NCBI RefSeq assembly: GCF_037479095.1
Contig: NZ_JBBGZW010000001.1
Span: 3,162,001-3,226,000 of the forward strand
Source of the DNA: Pantoea nemavictus
GTDB lineage: Bacteria; Pseudomonadota; Gammaproteobacteria; Enterobacterales; Enterobacteriaceae
Length of the DNA stretch: 64,000 nt
Reading direction: 5' to 3'
A program made the translations under genes and the position numbers. Shown in pieces: positions 51,181 through 60,168 of the stretch. Each line of letters begins with the position of its first letter. The first letter of the stretch is position 1. The notes under the pieces are model-generated. The model saw only the letters and a program-made list of their open reading frames with translations. It made no database searches and was not told the DNA's origin.

Positions 51181-51534
51181 TTACAATTCGTCGGCAGGAG
51201 AGGGGCGGGTATTGTCAATCACTTCAAACACCAGTGCGCCGGGGTTTACCTGGAACATCACTTCTTCACGACGCGTAAACGTTTCATTTAAATCCAGGCA
51301 AGGATTAAATAAATTCCAGTTGAAATCGTAAAGCATTTTAAATCGATTATTGTCGGTTGGTTGAATAGAAATAATCTGGAAGCTGTCGGGAACTAATTGC
51401 GCGTTTTGAGAATACCACTGTAAATCACCGGCTAATGCCTCGGCTATTTTGAGAATATTCCCCTGGATAATTCTTACTAACTTTTCGCAATCGTCCTCAT
51501 CCACAGCAATATCACAATGAATAATAGACGGCAT
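51181..51534 (-). CDS. Hypothetical protein, not recognised
   Basis: A 117-residue acidic, soluble-looking protein without signal peptide or membrane segment. It starts MPSIIHCDIAVDEDDCEKLVRIIQGNILKIAEAL and ends NPGALVFEVIDNTRPSPADEL. Two Cys lie at residues 7 and 16. I do not recognise a family. It is more AT-rich than its neighbours and lies between tomB and the divergent zinc-transport operon, a place with no gene in E. coli. Codon usage and an uninterrupted frame suggest a real gene. The ribosome-binding site is weak (TGGATAC). Confidence 0.6.
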   Translation of the reverse strand: MPSIIHCDIAVDEDDCEKLVRIIQGNILKIAEALAGDLQWYSQNAQLVPDSFQIISIQPTDNNRFKMLYDFNWNLFNPCLDLNETFTRREEVMFQVNPGALVFEVIDNTRPSPADEL

Positions 51535-51743
51535 TTTGTATCCAGTAAAAGAATGATGTTTCTATCATTGAGCTTCTTGCCCGACATTGCAAGTCGCTAA
51601 TAAACAGAAAGAGTAATCGTTGTGATGGGTTTCATAACTCAATCAAGTAAAAACGGTGAATTACCGGGAATATCTTCGCCAGCGGTCAACTTTTGAAACA
51701 CTTTTACTCAGGCGCAATGAAGGCGGAATCGGGTACCATTATT

Positions 51744-51756
51744 GTTATGTTATAAC
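51744..51756. promoter_or_regulatory. Zur-box-like site before the zinc ABC transporter operon
   Basis: GTTATGTTATAAC matches the Zur core consensus GTTATAATATAAC at eleven of thirteen positions, flanked by AT on the 3' side as in known boxes. It stands 18 bases before the first small reading frame of the operon, so Zur with zinc bound would block transcription. Confidence 0.7.
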
Positions 51757-51773
51757 ATTATTGGTTATTGAGT

Positions 51774-51878
51774 ATGAATCACAGCGGTTTACTTCTATCC
51801 CTTGGCGGCCGGTTACTGGTCGCGCTGGCGTTGATTGCCTTTCTGGCGCTGGCATTATGGTGGGGAATGCAGAAATGA
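51774..51878 (+). CDS. 34-residue membrane peptide leading the zinc transporter operon
   Basis: A short frame coding MNHSGLLLSLGGRLLVALAL... ending WWGMQK and TGA. Apart from an eight-residue polar start it is one hydrophobic helix (about residues 11-31) rich in Leu and Ala, followed by two Trp and a short basic tail. Its TGA overlaps the ATG of the ABC ATPase (ATGA), and the frame fills the gap between the Zur-like box and the ATPase, pointing to translational coupling. No family is recognised, and the ribosome-binding site is weak (TTGAG, two bases before ATG). It may be a small membrane subunit or only a translated leader. Confidence 0.5.
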   Translation: MNHSGLLLSLGGRLLVALALIAFLALALWWGMQK

Positions 51879-52531
51879 TGCATTTCAACCGCTTACAGGC
51901 AGGTTATCAGGGGCGGGCGGTAACGCCAGTTATTAACGGCGAGCTGACAAAGGGCAGCATGACGGCGCTGATTGGTGCTAATGGCAGCGGAAAATCGACC
52001 TTATTGAAAACCATTGCTGGTTTACTGCCGCCAATTTCCGGTCACTGTGAATTGCAGATTCAGCGCAAAGCGCTGGGGTGGCTACCGCAGCGCAGCGAAC
52101 TTGAAACGCGTTTTCCTCTTACGGCTTATGAACTGGTGGCGATGGGGTGCTGGCCGCGCTGCGGCTGGTTCGGCAGCATCAATCGGTCCTTATGCAAAGA
52201 AATTGACGCAGCGCTGGATGCGGTCCAGATGCGTGAGTTTGCTGATGCTCAACCTTCTACCTTATCCGGTGGACAACTGCAGCGAGTGCTGTTCGCGCGT
52301 CTGATGCTGCAGCGCAGCCAGCTCTGGCTGCTGGATGAACCCTTCAACGGTATTGATACGCAAACCGTCACGCTGCTGATGTCCATTCTTGAGCAGCAGC
52401 AGCGAGCGGGAACCACAATATTGGTGGTACTGCACGATCGCCCGCTGGTGGCGCGTTATTTTCAGGATGTGTTGTCACTGGATGACACTGACTCTGCACA
52501 CGCTCCGCAATTGCGCAAGGTGGCGTCGTGA
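51875..52531 (+). CDS. Zinc/manganese-type ABC transporter ATP-binding protein
   Basis: 218 residues, compact ABC ATPase. Walker A GANGSGKST, signature LSGGQLQR, Walker B LWLLDEPFNGID and the switch His in VLHDR are all present. It is of the ZnuC/AztA/MntA type. The start is placed at the ATG overlapping the upstream peptide's stop; a second ATG follows directly. The long in-frame region before it has no conservation and contains the Zur-like site. It overlaps the permease gene by four bases (GTGA). Confidence 0.9.
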   Translation: MMHFNRLQAGYQGRAVTPVINGELTKGSMTALIGANGSGKSTLLKTIAGLLPPISGHCELQIQRKALGWLPQRSELETRFPLTAYELVAMGCWPRCGWFGSINRSLCKEIDAALDAVQMREFADAQPSTLSGGQLQRVLFARLMLQRSQLWLLDEPFNGIDTQTVTLLMSILEQQQRAGTTILVVLHDRPLVARYFQDVLSLDDTDSAHAPQLRKVAS

Positions 52532-53367
52532 CATTAATTCAACCCTTCATCGAATTTGGTTTCATGCGCCGTGCGCTAGTCGCCTGCGTGGCACTGGCGA
52601 TCAGCGCAACTCCGCTGGGCGTGTTCCTTTCACTGCGCCGCATGAGTTTGGTCGGCGATGCGCTATCACATGCCGTATTACCCGGCGCGGCGATGGGTTA
52701 TCTGGTATCGGGATTATCGCTGGTGGCGATGGGCATTGGCGGCCTGATTGCCGGTTTGGCAGTGGCGCTGCTCTCCGGCGCGGTTAGCCGTTATACGCAC
52801 TTGAAAGAGGATGCCAGCTTTTCTGGCTTCTACCTCGGTTCGCTCGCGCTCGGTGTCACGCTGGTGTCGCTACGGGGTTCCAGCGTCGATCTTCTGCACG
52901 TGTTATTTGGATCGCTGCTGGCGGTGGATAACGCGGCGATTCTGTTGGTCGGCGGCATTGCGGCTTTCACTTTGCTGCTGCTGGCGGTGATCTTCCGTCC
53001 GCTGGTGATAGATGCATTCGATCCCGATTTCCTGCGCGCCCAAGGCAAATGGAGCGCGCCGCTGGTGCACGGGTTGTTCCTGATGCTGGTGGTGCTCAAT
53101 CTGGTGGCAGGCTTTCAGGTGCTGGGCACGCTGATGTCAGTGGGATTGATGATGTTACCTGCAACCAGCGCGCGCTTCTGGAGCCGCCATCTCGCCTGCA
53201 TGCTCGGCATCGCCATGCTGCTGGCGATCGTCTCTGCGTTTATCGGCCTGATTCTATCGTGGCATTTCTCGCTGCCGGCTGGACCTGCGGTAGTGCTGAG
53301 TGCTGCGGTGCTCTTTCTACTTTCTGTTTTGACAGGACCATGTGGCGGCCTGTTGCGCCGCCGATAA
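52528..53367 (+). CDS. Zinc/manganese-type ABC transporter permease
   Basis: 279 residues, about eight transmembrane helices, ABC-3 family (ZnuB/AztB/MntB type). It has RRALVACVALAISATPLGVFLSLRRMSLVGDALSHAVLPGAAMGYL, the segment that meets the ATPase, and GTLMSVGLMMLPATSARFW. Translation starts at GTG inside the ATPase stop (GTGA), so the two are coupled. It forms the channel for divalent metal from the receptor encoded next. The choice of zinc rather than manganese rests on the Zur-like sites and on the neighbouring ribosomal protein genes. Confidence 0.9.
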   Translation: MTLIQPFIEFGFMRRALVACVALAISATPLGVFLSLRRMSLVGDALSHAVLPGAAMGYLVSGLSLVAMGIGGLIAGLAVALLSGAVSRYTHLKEDASFSGFYLGSLALGVTLVSLRGSSVDLLHVLFGSLLAVDNAAILLVGGIAAFTLLLLAVIFRPLVIDAFDPDFLRAQGKWSAPLVHGLFLMLVVLNLVAGFQVLGTLMSVGLMMLPATSARFWSRHLACMLGIAMLLAIVSAFIGLILSWHFSLPAGPAVVLSAAVLFLLSVLTGPCGGLLRRR

Positions 53368-53390
53368 CGAAACCAATAAAGGGGATATGA

Positions 53391-54269
53391 ATGAAAAAGT
53401 TACCGCTGAGTTTGGCGATTAGCGCCATGCTGATTAGCCCGCTGGCGCTGGCCAAAAGCGTTGATGTTGTGGCGAGCTTTACCGTGCTGGCAGATATCGT
53501 GAAGCAGGTAGGTGGCGAGCACGTTAATGTGAAATCGTTAGTTGGCCCAAATGGCGATCCTCACACCTTCGAACCCACGCCGCAAGATAGCCAGGCGCTG
53601 TCGCAGGCTGATGTGGTGTTCGTTAGTGGTTTAGGCATGGAAGGGTGGATGGATCGCCTGATCAGCGCTTCAGGCTACAAAGGCACGATTGTAGTGGCAT
53701 CGAATGGCGTGAACACGCGCAAGATGGAAGAGGACGGTAAAAGCATCACCGATCCGCACGCGTGGAACAGTATGCAAAACGGTGTGATTTACGCCACGAA
53801 TGTGATGAATGCGCTGATAAAAGCAGATCCTGAAGATGCAGTGGATATTCGCAAAAGCGGTGAAAGTTACATTCAGCAATTGCAGAAGCTGGATAGCTGG
53901 GCGGAAACCGCGTTTGCTGAAGTGCCGAAAAACAAACGTAAAGTGCTGACCAGCCACGATGCCTTTGGCTATTTCGGCCAACGTTACGGTGTTAGCTTCC
54001 TTGCGCCCGTTGGCTTTTCAACCGAAGCAGAAGCCAGCGCCAGCGACGTGGCCTCGATCATCAAACAGCTAAAGGCCGAGCACATTAATACCTACTTTAT
54101 GGAGAATCAAACCGATCCGCGTCTGGTAAAACAGATCGCCAGCGAAACGGGGGCAAAGCCGGGCGGGGAACTCTATCCGGAAGCGTTGTCTGAAGCTGAT
54201 GGTCCCGCGGCGACCTATGTGGCCGCGTTCAAACACAATGTTGACGCCATTCTGCATAGCATGAAGTAA
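53391..54269 (+). CDS. Periplasmic metal-binding receptor of the ABC transporter (ZnuA/AztC-like)
   Basis: 292 residues, cluster A-I substrate-binding protein. The signal peptide is cleaved after SPLALA (residue 21). Metal ligands expected from the family are H58 (GDPHTFEPTPQD), H123 (DPHAW), H189 (TSHDAFGYF) and D270 (EALSEADGPAATY). It lacks the long His-rich loop of E. coli ZnuA, so it is closer to AztC/MntC-type receptors. It binds Zn2+ (or Mn2+) and delivers it to the permease encoded 24 bases upstream. Start after AAAGGGGATATGA. Confidence 0.9.
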   Translation: MKKLPLSLAISAMLISPLALAKSVDVVASFTVLADIVKQVGGEHVNVKSLVGPNGDPHTFEPTPQDSQALSQADVVFVSGLGMEGWMDRLISASGYKGTIVVASNGVNTRKMEEDGKSITDPHAWNSMQNGVIYATNVMNALIKADPEDAVDIRKSGESYIQQLQKLDSWAETAFAEVPKNKRKVLTSHDAFGYFGQRYGVSFLAPVGFSTEAEASASDVASIIKQLKAEHINTYFMENQTDPRLVKQIASETGAKPGGELYPEALSEADGPAATYVAAFKHNVDAILHSMK

Positions 54270-54295
54270 AAAAAAGGCCGGGGAGCATCCCGGCC
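54268..54295 (-). terminator. Terminator of rpmE2-rpmJ2, facing the receptor gene
   Basis: GGCCGGG-N6-CCCGGCC hairpin followed on the minus strand by eight T residues. It lies between convergent transcription units and may also slow the plus-strand operon. Confidence 0.82.
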
Positions 54296-54313
54296 AATTA
54301 TCACGACACATTC

Positions 54314-54454
54314 CTACCTTTTTTTCTTTCTTCCCTGAACCGCCTTAAAGCGCGGATTGGTTTTGCAAATCACATAGATGCGACCTTTGCGACGCACCAC
54401 TTTGCAATCTTTATGGCGCGACTTCGCAGAGCGCAATGAACTCAATACCTGCAT
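54314..54454 (-). CDS. rpmJ2: Alternative 50S ribosomal protein L36 (YkgO type)
   Basis: 46 residues, [19 protein letters not shown]... to [14 protein letters not shown], matching E. coli YkgO in length and nearly every position. It retains only two Cys (17 and 30) instead of the full C-C-C-H zinc set of standard L36, so it is the zinc-independent paralogue used when zinc is short. It lies fifteen bases after rpmE2 in the same unit. GGGGGA precedes the ATG at a suitable distance. Confidence 0.95.
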   Translation of the reverse strand: MQVLSSLRSAKSRHKDCKVVRRKGRIYVICKTNPRFKAVQGRKKKR

Positions 54455-54469
54455 GCCTAATCCCCCGTG

Positions 54470-54727
54470 TTACTTGTTACGCGTCAGGAAGCTGCCAAAA
54501 CGCTGATTGAAGCGCGCGGTGCTGCCCTCTTTGGCGAAATCTTTTTGTTTACCGGTGTAGAACACGTGGGATTTTGAGGAAACATCCAGCGTAACGTACG
54601 GCAGCACTTCACCTTCATACTCGATGGTGCGCTCGGTTTTGATGGTGGAGCCAACTTTGAAGTATTCGTTAGCTGACGTGTCGTGAAACACCACAGCGCG
54701 ATAATGGGGATGAATATCCGGTTTCAT
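54470..54727 (-). CDS. rpmE2: Alternative 50S ribosomal protein L31 (type B, YkgM)
   Basis: 85 residues, [31 protein letters not shown]. It has no Cys at all, so it is the zinc-free L31 form. Under zinc starvation it replaces the zinc-binding L31, releasing stored zinc. First gene of the rpmE2-rpmJ2 pair, with a Zur-like box twenty bases upstream of its start. Confidence 0.96.
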   Translation of the reverse strand: MKPDIHPHYRAVVFHDTSANEYFKVGSTIKTERTIEYEGEVLPYVTLDVSSKSHVFYTGKQKDFAKEGSTARFNQRFGSFLTRNK

Positions 54728-54746
54728 AGTAACCTCGTTATGTAAT

Positions 54747-54759
54747 GTTATACTATAAC
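54747..54759. promoter_or_regulatory. Zur box before rpmE2-rpmJ2
   Basis: GTTATACTATAAC matches the Zur core GTTATAATATAAC at twelve of thirteen positions and is a palindrome around its centre. The location just upstream of zinc-free ribosomal protein genes is classic for Zur control. Confidence 0.82.
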
Positions 54760-54836
54760 AACAGTATGAACCCGAAGCATGATGAATGCAACCGCGTTAA
54801 ACACAGGTGTTTTTGCAGGGTGGTGAAGGGGTAATA

Positions 54837-54861
54837 AAAAAGGCCGCATCAGCGGCCTTTT
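54837..54861 (-). terminator. Terminator of acrAB
   Basis: AAGGCCGCATCAGCGGCCTT hairpin, followed on the minus strand by a T run, fifteen bases beyond the acrB stop. Confidence 0.87.
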
Positions 54862-54876
54862 CGGGAAGGGTAAAAC

Positions 54877-57800
54877 TTAGTGTTTATGCTCGACAGGATG
54901 ACCCTGTTCAATATCACCTTTGTTCTTACTGAAGCGGCGGCGAACCACCACGAAGAACACCGGAACGAAGAAGATAGCCAGCGCAGTTGCTGTTACCATC
55001 CCGCCCATAACGCCAGTACCTACCGCGTTCTGCGCGCCAGAACCCGCACCAGTACTGATCGCCAGCGGCATTACGCCCAGGATAAAGGCGAGTGAGGTCA
55101 TCAGAATCGGACGCAGACGCATACGGGATGCTTCCAGCGTTGATTCAACCAACCCTTTGCCTTCCTTCTCCATCAAATCCTTAGCAAATTCGACAATCAG
55201 GATGGCGTTCTTCGCCGACAATCCTATGGTGGTCAACAAGCCCACCACAAAGTAGACGTCGTTGCTCAGGCCACGCAGCGTAGTAAACAGCAGTGCGCCG
55301 ACGACACCCAGCGGTACGACTAACATGACCGAGAATGGAATCGACCAGCTCTCATACAGCGCCGCCAGACACAAGAACACCACAATCAGCGAGATGGCAT
55401 ACAGCGCCGGTGCCTGGTTGCCAGACAAGCGTTCCTGATAAGACATGCCGGTCCAGTCATAACCGATACCTGCAGGCAGTTTTCCAGCCAACTCTTCCAT
55501 CAGGTTCATGGCATCACCGGAGCTCTTGCCTGGCGCTGCCTGGCCAAGGATCTCCATCGATGGCAAGCCGTTATAACGCTCCAGACGCGGTGAACCGTAC
55601 TGCCACTTCGCCGAGGAGAAGGCGGAGAACGGAACCATGGTGCCGCCACTGTTGCGCACGAACCACTTACTGATATCGTCCGGCAACATACGCGAATCGG
55701 CTTCGCCCATGACGTACACTTTCTTCACGCGACCACGATCGATGAAGTCGTTGACGTAAGAACCACCCCATGCTGAACCCAGCGTGGTATTGATGTCAGA
55801 CAACGACACACCCAGTGCCTGCGCTTTTTCCTGATCGATAATCAGTTTGTACTGTGGCGTATCTTCCATACCATTTGGACGTACGCCAACCAGCGTATCC
55901 GGATGCTGGGCAATCATGCCAAACAGCTGGTTACGCGCGGCGGTCAGCTTCTCGTGACCCAGGTTACCCTGATCGGTCAGCATGAAGTCAAAGCCGGTGG
56001 CGTTACCCAGTTCGATAATCGCTGGCAAGTTGAACGGGAATACCATTGCATCTTTGATCTGACCGAGCGCCTGCATGGCACGTCCGGCAATCGCAGGTAC
56101 TTTCAGGTTAGCATCGCCACGCTCATCCCACGGCTTGAGGCTGACGAATGCAATACCGGTATTTTGTCCACGACCGGCAAAGCCGAAGCCGTTAACGGTA
56201 AACACCGAATTCACGCTGTCTTTCTCTTTGGTCAGGAAGTAATCGGTTACCTGATCCAATACCTTCTGGGTACGTTCCTGGGTTGCACCGGCCGGCAGCT
56301 GCGCCTGCGCCAGTAACAGACCCTGATCCTCTTCCGGCAGGAACGAGGTAGGCAGTTTCAGGAACATGTAGGCCATGCCGACAACGATAATGAGATAAAT
56401 CAGCAGGTAGCGACCGGTACTGCGCACGATATGACCGACACTATCGACATAGTGGTTGGTGCTCTTGTCGAACATACGGTTAAACCAGCCGAAGAAACCG
56501 GTGGTTTTACCGTGGTTGCCTTTTGCCACTGGCTTCAGCAGGGTGGCACACAGCGCAGGCGTCAGAATCAACGCCACTAGTACCGACAGCGCCATCGCGG
56601 AAACGATGGTGATCGAGAACTGGCGATAGATTACGCCGGTTGAACCGCCGAAGAACGCCATTGGAATAAACACCGCAGACAGCACCAGTGCGATACCCAC
56701 CAGCGCGCCCTGGATCTGCTCCATCGAACGCTTAGTGGCCTCTTTAGGCGGTAAGCCCTCTTCGGCCATCACACGTTCAACGTTCTCTACTACCACGATG
56801 GCGTCATCTACCAGCAGGCCGATAGCGAGCACCATCCCGAACATCGTCAGGGTGTTTATCGAGTAGCCAAAGGCGCTGATAACCGCAAAGGTACCGAGTA
56901 AGACGACCGGAACGGCGATGGTTGGAATCAGCGTTGCACGGAAGTTCTGCAGGAACAGATACATCACCAGGAACACCAGCACGATCGCTTCAAACAGCGT
57001 TTTCACCACTTCGAAAATCGAAATTTTAACGAACGGCGTGGTGTCGTACGGATAAACGGTTTTCATGCCTTCCGGGAAGAACGGCTCCAGCTTCTTCAGT
57101 TCGCCTTTAACCGCATCGGCGGTATCCAGCGCGTTAGCACCGGTTGCCAATTTGATCCCGATACCTGAAGCCGGTTTGCCATTATAACGCGCGATGATCT
57201 CGTAGTTTTCACCACCCAATTCAATCTTCGCTACATCACGCAAGCGCACCTGCGAACCATCCTGATTCACTTTCAGCAAGATATTGCCGAACTCGTCTGT
57301 TGATGTCAGACGGGTTTGCGCAATGATCGAGGCATTCAGCTGCTGGCCTGGTACTGGTGGCGTACCACCTAACTGACCTGCGGCAATCTGGGTGTTCTGC
57401 ACTTGCAGCGCGCTGATCACATCCACCGGTGTCAGCTGATAGTTATTCAGCTTGTGGGGATCGAGCCAGATACGCATCGCATACTGCGCACCAAACACCT
57501 GGGTATCACCCACGCCCGGCATACGGCTGACCGGATCTTTGATGTTAGAAGCGACATAGTCAGAAATATCATTCTGCGTCATGGTGCCGTCATCACTGAC
57601 GAAACCGGCCACCATCAGGAAGCTACTGGAAGATTTCTTAACCTGAATCCCCTGTTGCTGCACCTCTTGTGGCAATAACGGCGTGGCCAGCTGCAGTTTG
57701 TTCTGCACCTGAACCTGCGCAATATCGGCATCAGTACCAGACTGGAAGGTTAGCGTCAGCGTCAACGTACCTGACGAGTCGCTGCTCGAGGACATATACA

Positions 57801-58026
57801 TCAGTCCATCGATACCGTTCATGTTTTGCTCGATGACCTGGGTCACCGAATCTTGCAGCGTTTTCGCATCAGCACCCGGGTAGGTCGCCTGGATTTCAAC
57901 CGCCGGCGGCGCAACATTGGGATATTGCTCAATCGGCAGGCTGATAATCGATAGCACACCGGCCAGCATAATGATGATGGCGAGCACCCACGCAAAAATG
58001 GGGCGATCAATAAAGAACTTAGCCAT
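54877..58026 (-). CDS. acrB: Multidrug efflux RND permease AcrB
   Basis: 1049 residues, identical in length to E. coli AcrB. Twelve transmembrane helices and two large periplasmic loops. The proton-relay Asp pair lies in [17 protein letters not shown], and the start [23 protein letters not shown] is typical. It is the proton-driven pump of the AcrAB-TolC tripartite system, exporting bile salts, dyes, detergents and many antibiotics. It lies 17 bases downstream of acrA. Confidence 0.97.
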   Translation of the reverse strand: MAKFFIDRPIFAWVLAIIIMLAGVLSIISLPIEQYPNVAPPAVEIQATYPGADAKTLQDSVTQVIEQNMNGIDGLMYMSSSSDSSGTLTLTLTFQSGTDADIAQVQVQNKLQLATPLLPQEVQQQGIQVKKSSSSFLMVAGFVSDDGTMTQNDISDYVASNIKDPVSRMPGVGDTQVFGAQYAMRIWLDPHKLNNYQLTPVDVISALQVQNTQIAAGQLGGTPPVPGQQLNASIIAQTRLTSTDEFGNILLKVNQDGSQVRLRDVAKIELGGENYEIIARYNGKPASGIGIKLATGANALDTADAVKGELKKLEPFFPEGMKTVYPYDTTPFVKISIFEVVKTLFEAIVLVFLVMYLFLQNFRATLIPTIAVPVVLLGTFAVISAFGYSINTLTMFGMVLAIGLLVDDAIVVVENVERVMAEEGLPPKEATKRSMEQIQGALVGIALVLSAVFIPMAFFGGSTGVIYRQFSITIVSAMALSVLVALILTPALCATLLKPVAKGNHGKTTGFFGWFNRMFDKSTNHYVDSVGHIVRSTGRYLLIYLIIVVGMAYMFLKLPTSFLPEEDQGLLLAQAQLPAGATQERTQKVLDQVTDYFLTKEKDSVNSVFTVNGFGFAGRGQNTGIAFVSLKPWDERGDANLKVPAIAGRAMQALGQIKDAMVFPFNLPAIIELGNATGFDFMLTDQGNLGHEKLTAARNQLFGMIAQHPDTLVGVRPNGMEDTPQYKLIIDQEKAQALGVSLSDINTTLGSAWGGSYVNDFIDRGRVKKVYVMGEADSRMLPDDISKWFVRNSGGTMVPFSAFSSAKWQYGSPRLERYNGLPSMEILGQAAPGKSSGDAMNLMEELAGKLPAGIGYDWTGMSYQERLSGNQAPALYAISLIVVFLCLAALYESWSIPFSVMLVVPLGVVGALLFTTLRGLSNDVYFVVGLLTTIGLSAKNAILIVEFAKDLMEKEGKGLVESTLEASRMRLRPILMTSLAFILGVMPLAISTGAGSGAQNAVGTGVMGGMVTATALAIFFVPVFFVVVRRRFSKNKGDIEQGHPVEHKH

Positions 58027-58043
58027 GTATCAGTGGCTCCTGT

Positions 58044-59234
58044 TTATGACGATGATTTAGCAGACGGTGATTCTGGCGCAGCTTTGGCATCGTCGGAGAC
58101 TTCTTGTGGCGTCACCTGCGCACCCGGTTTGGCACGCTGGATACCGGTGGTGATCACCCGATCGCCTTCTTTCAGACCTTCCGTCACCAGCCATTTGTCG
58201 CCAAATGCCTGATTAGCGGTGATGTTACGTGATTCCACTTTGTTATCTGCGCCAACGACCATTGCCGTAGCCTGACCGGTTGGAGTGCGGGTTACGCCCT
58301 GTTGCGGTACCAGCAATGCGGTTGGGTTGGTGCCTTCATCCAGACGTGCGCGAACAAACATACCTGGCAGCAGGCGATTGTCCGGATTCGGGAAGATGGC
58401 GCGCAGCGTAATAGAACCGGTGGTTTCATCCACGCTGACATCAGAGAATTCCAATGTGCCTGACTGGCTATATGCGCTACCGTTTTGCATCAGCAGGGTG
58501 ACGTTGGCCTTACCGTCATTCTGTTTCAGCTGACCGGATTCCAGCTCTGCGCGCAAACGCAGGAAATCATCGCTGGATTGGGTCACGTCAACATACATAG
58601 GATCGAGCTGCTGCACGGTTGCTAACGCGGTGGTTTGCCCATTTGAAACCAGTGCACCTTCGGTCACTGACGATTTACCAATACGACCGCTGATTGGCGA
58701 GGTCACTTTGGTATAGGCCAGATTGATGCGTGCGGTTTCCACATTGGCACGCGCCGCCTGAGCGGCAGCCGCAGTCTGCGCTGCAGTGCCTGCTGCGGTG
58801 TCATAATCCTGCTGACTAATGTACTTGGTACCCAGCAGCGGCTTATAACGCGTAATGGTTAGCTGCGCGACGCGGGCATTGGCTTCTGCCTGCGCTAAAT
58901 CGGCTTTGGCACTGTCATAGGCTGCCTGATAGGTGGCGGGATCGATTTGATACAGCGATTGACCGGCCTTTACATCACTACCTTCAACAAAATTACGCTT
59001 GAGAATTATACCTGACACCTGAGGGCGAACTTCCGCAACGCGGAAGGCCGAGGTACGGCCCGGCAGCTCAGTAGTAATTTTCAAGGGTTCGTTTTTTAAC
59101 GTCACAACACCCACTTCTGGGGGCTGCTGCTGGGCGGCTTGCTGGGATTTATTATCATCACATCCTGTTAACACAAAGCTGCCTGAAAGCATCAGGACGG
59201 CCGCCAGAGGCGCTAATCCTCTGTTTTTATTCAT
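58044..59234 (-). CDS. acrA: Multidrug efflux periplasmic adaptor AcrA
   Basis: A 396-residue membrane-fusion lipoprotein. The signal peptide ends LTGC (Cys25 lipidated). Barrel-sandwich (lipoyl-like) halves, an alpha-helical hairpin (about 100-170, DSAKADLAQAEANARVAQLTITRYKPLL) and beta-barrel follow. It joins AcrB to TolC. The tail is Ser/Ala/Pro-rich (AAPESPSAKSSS). The start MNKNRGLAPLAA is conserved; an in-frame start 27 bases upstream is not. First gene of acrAB, divergent from acrR. Confidence 0.96.
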   Translation of the reverse strand: MNKNRGLAPLAAVLMLSGSFVLTGCDDNKSQQAAQQQPPEVGVVTLKNEPLKITTELPGRTSAFRVAEVRPQVSGIILKRNFVEGSDVKAGQSLYQIDPATYQAAYDSAKADLAQAEANARVAQLTITRYKPLLGTKYISQQDYDTAAGTAAQTAAAAQAARANVETARINLAYTKVTSPISGRIGKSSVTEGALVSNGQTTALATVQQLDPMYVDVTQSSDDFLRLRAELESGQLKQNDGKANVTLLMQNGSAYSQSGTLEFSDVSVDETTGSITLRAIFPNPDNRLLPGMFVRARLDEGTNPTALLVPQQGVTRTPTGQATAMVVGADNKVESRNITANQAFGDKWLVTEGLKEGDRVITTGIQRAKPGAQVTPQEVSDDAKAAPESPSAKSSS

Positions 59235-59323
59235 AAATAAACCTCTAGTGTCCGATATCAAATGATCAATGGATCACAAACCGATAAACCCATTGCTGCG
59301 TTAAAACACGGGTCGTGCTATGG

Positions 59324-59347
59324 TACATACATTCACAAATGTATGTA
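59324..59347. promoter_or_regulatory. AcrR operator between acrA and acrR
   Basis: TACATACATT-CACA-AATGTATGTA, a perfect inverted repeat of ten-base arms, matches the known E. coli AcrR operator in sequence and position. A second palindrome, TTACAA-GT-TTGTAA (59351-59364), lies just beside it, closer to the acrR start. Confidence 0.9.
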
Positions 59348-59376
59348 AACTTACAAGTTTGTAAAAAAAGCCCAGC

Positions 59377-60015
59377 ATGGCACGAAAAACCAAAGCGCAA
59401 GCTCTTGAAACACGGCATCAAATTCTTGACGCCGCATTAGCACACTTTTCCGAACACGGTGTGGCCGCCACGTCTCTGGCGGATATCGCAACAGCGGCCG
59501 GCGTCACGCGCGGTGCTATTTACTGGCATTTCAAAAATAAAGCCGATCTATTACATGAGATCTGGCTACGTTGTGACGCTGGGCTGGACGATGTGGAACT
59601 TGAGTATCAGACAAAATACCCTGGCGATCCACTTTCTGTTGTCCGTTCGATGTTGATCTATATCCTTGACGCCACAGCAAAGGATCCGCAAAGACGCGCA
59701 TTAATGGAGATTATCTTTCATAAATGTGAATTTGTTGGCGAAATGTCGACCTTACAGGATATGCAGCAGAGCTTACTGCAAGAGTGTTACGATCGAATTG
59801 AAAACGTGCTACGTCTCTGTATTGATGCCGGTCAGTTGCCTGCGGGCCTCAATACACGCCAGGCCGCGCTACTGATGCGGGGCTATATCAATGGCATGAT
59901 GGAAAGCTGGTTGTTCAACCCGCAAAGCTTTGATCTGGCAGAAGATGCACCACAGCTGGTGGATGCCTTCCTCGATATGCTAAGGCTGAGTCCAACGCTG
60001 CTTAGTCCGCCTTAA
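59377..60015 (+). CDS. acrR: TetR-family repressor AcrR
   Basis: 212 residues. An N-terminal TetR helix-turn-helix ([27 protein letters not shown]) is followed by a helical ligand-binding domain. It represses acrAB and itself and releases DNA on binding drugs. The start [13 protein letters not shown] is conserved although the ribosome-binding site is poor. Its last fourteen bases overlap the 3' end of rsmS on the other strand. In E. coli mscK follows acrR; here it does not. Confidence 0.95.
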   Translation: MARKTKAQALETRHQILDAALAHFSEHGVAATSLADIATAAGVTRGAIYWHFKNKADLLHEIWLRCDAGLDDVELEYQTKYPGDPLSVVRSMLIYILDATAKDPQRRALMEIIFHKCEFVGEMSTLQDMQQSLLQECYDRIENVLRLCIDAGQLPAGLNTRQAALLMRGYINGMMESWLFNPQSFDLAEDAPQLVDAFLDMLRLSPTLLSPP

Positions 60016-60160
60016 CTTCCGCCGCTTGTTTTTGCTCATAATCATGTTGAACGATCGCCAACGCCGCCAGTACGGTAGCGGTGGGGACGTTATTCTCTTC
60101 AAGCAGTTGAATCAAATCGACGGCAAGCTTGATTTCGTCCGGTGCGCTGTCCAGTGACAT
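60002..60160 (-). CDS. rsmS: Small regulatory protein RsmS (YbaM, DUF2496)
   Basis: 52 residues: [20 protein letters not shown]..., then [22 protein letters not shown] and a KAD end. It matches E. coli YbaM (53 residues), called RsmS in plant-pathogenic enterics where it affects the Rsm system and secondary metabolism; mechanism unclear. The start at 60160 has AGGAG six bases upstream. A longer in-frame reading through the upstream gene is an artefact. It overlaps the acrR end tail to tail. Confidence 0.85.
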   Translation of the reverse strand: MSLDSAPDEIKLAVDLIQLLEENNVPTATVLAALAIVQHDYEQKQAAEVKAD

Positions 60161-60168
60161 TTTTTCTC

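Noticed and set aside
51656-51874. A longer N-terminus for the zinc ABC ATPase
   Set aside because: This stretch contains the Zur-like box and a separate small frame; ABC ATPases of this family start near MHFNRLQAGY.
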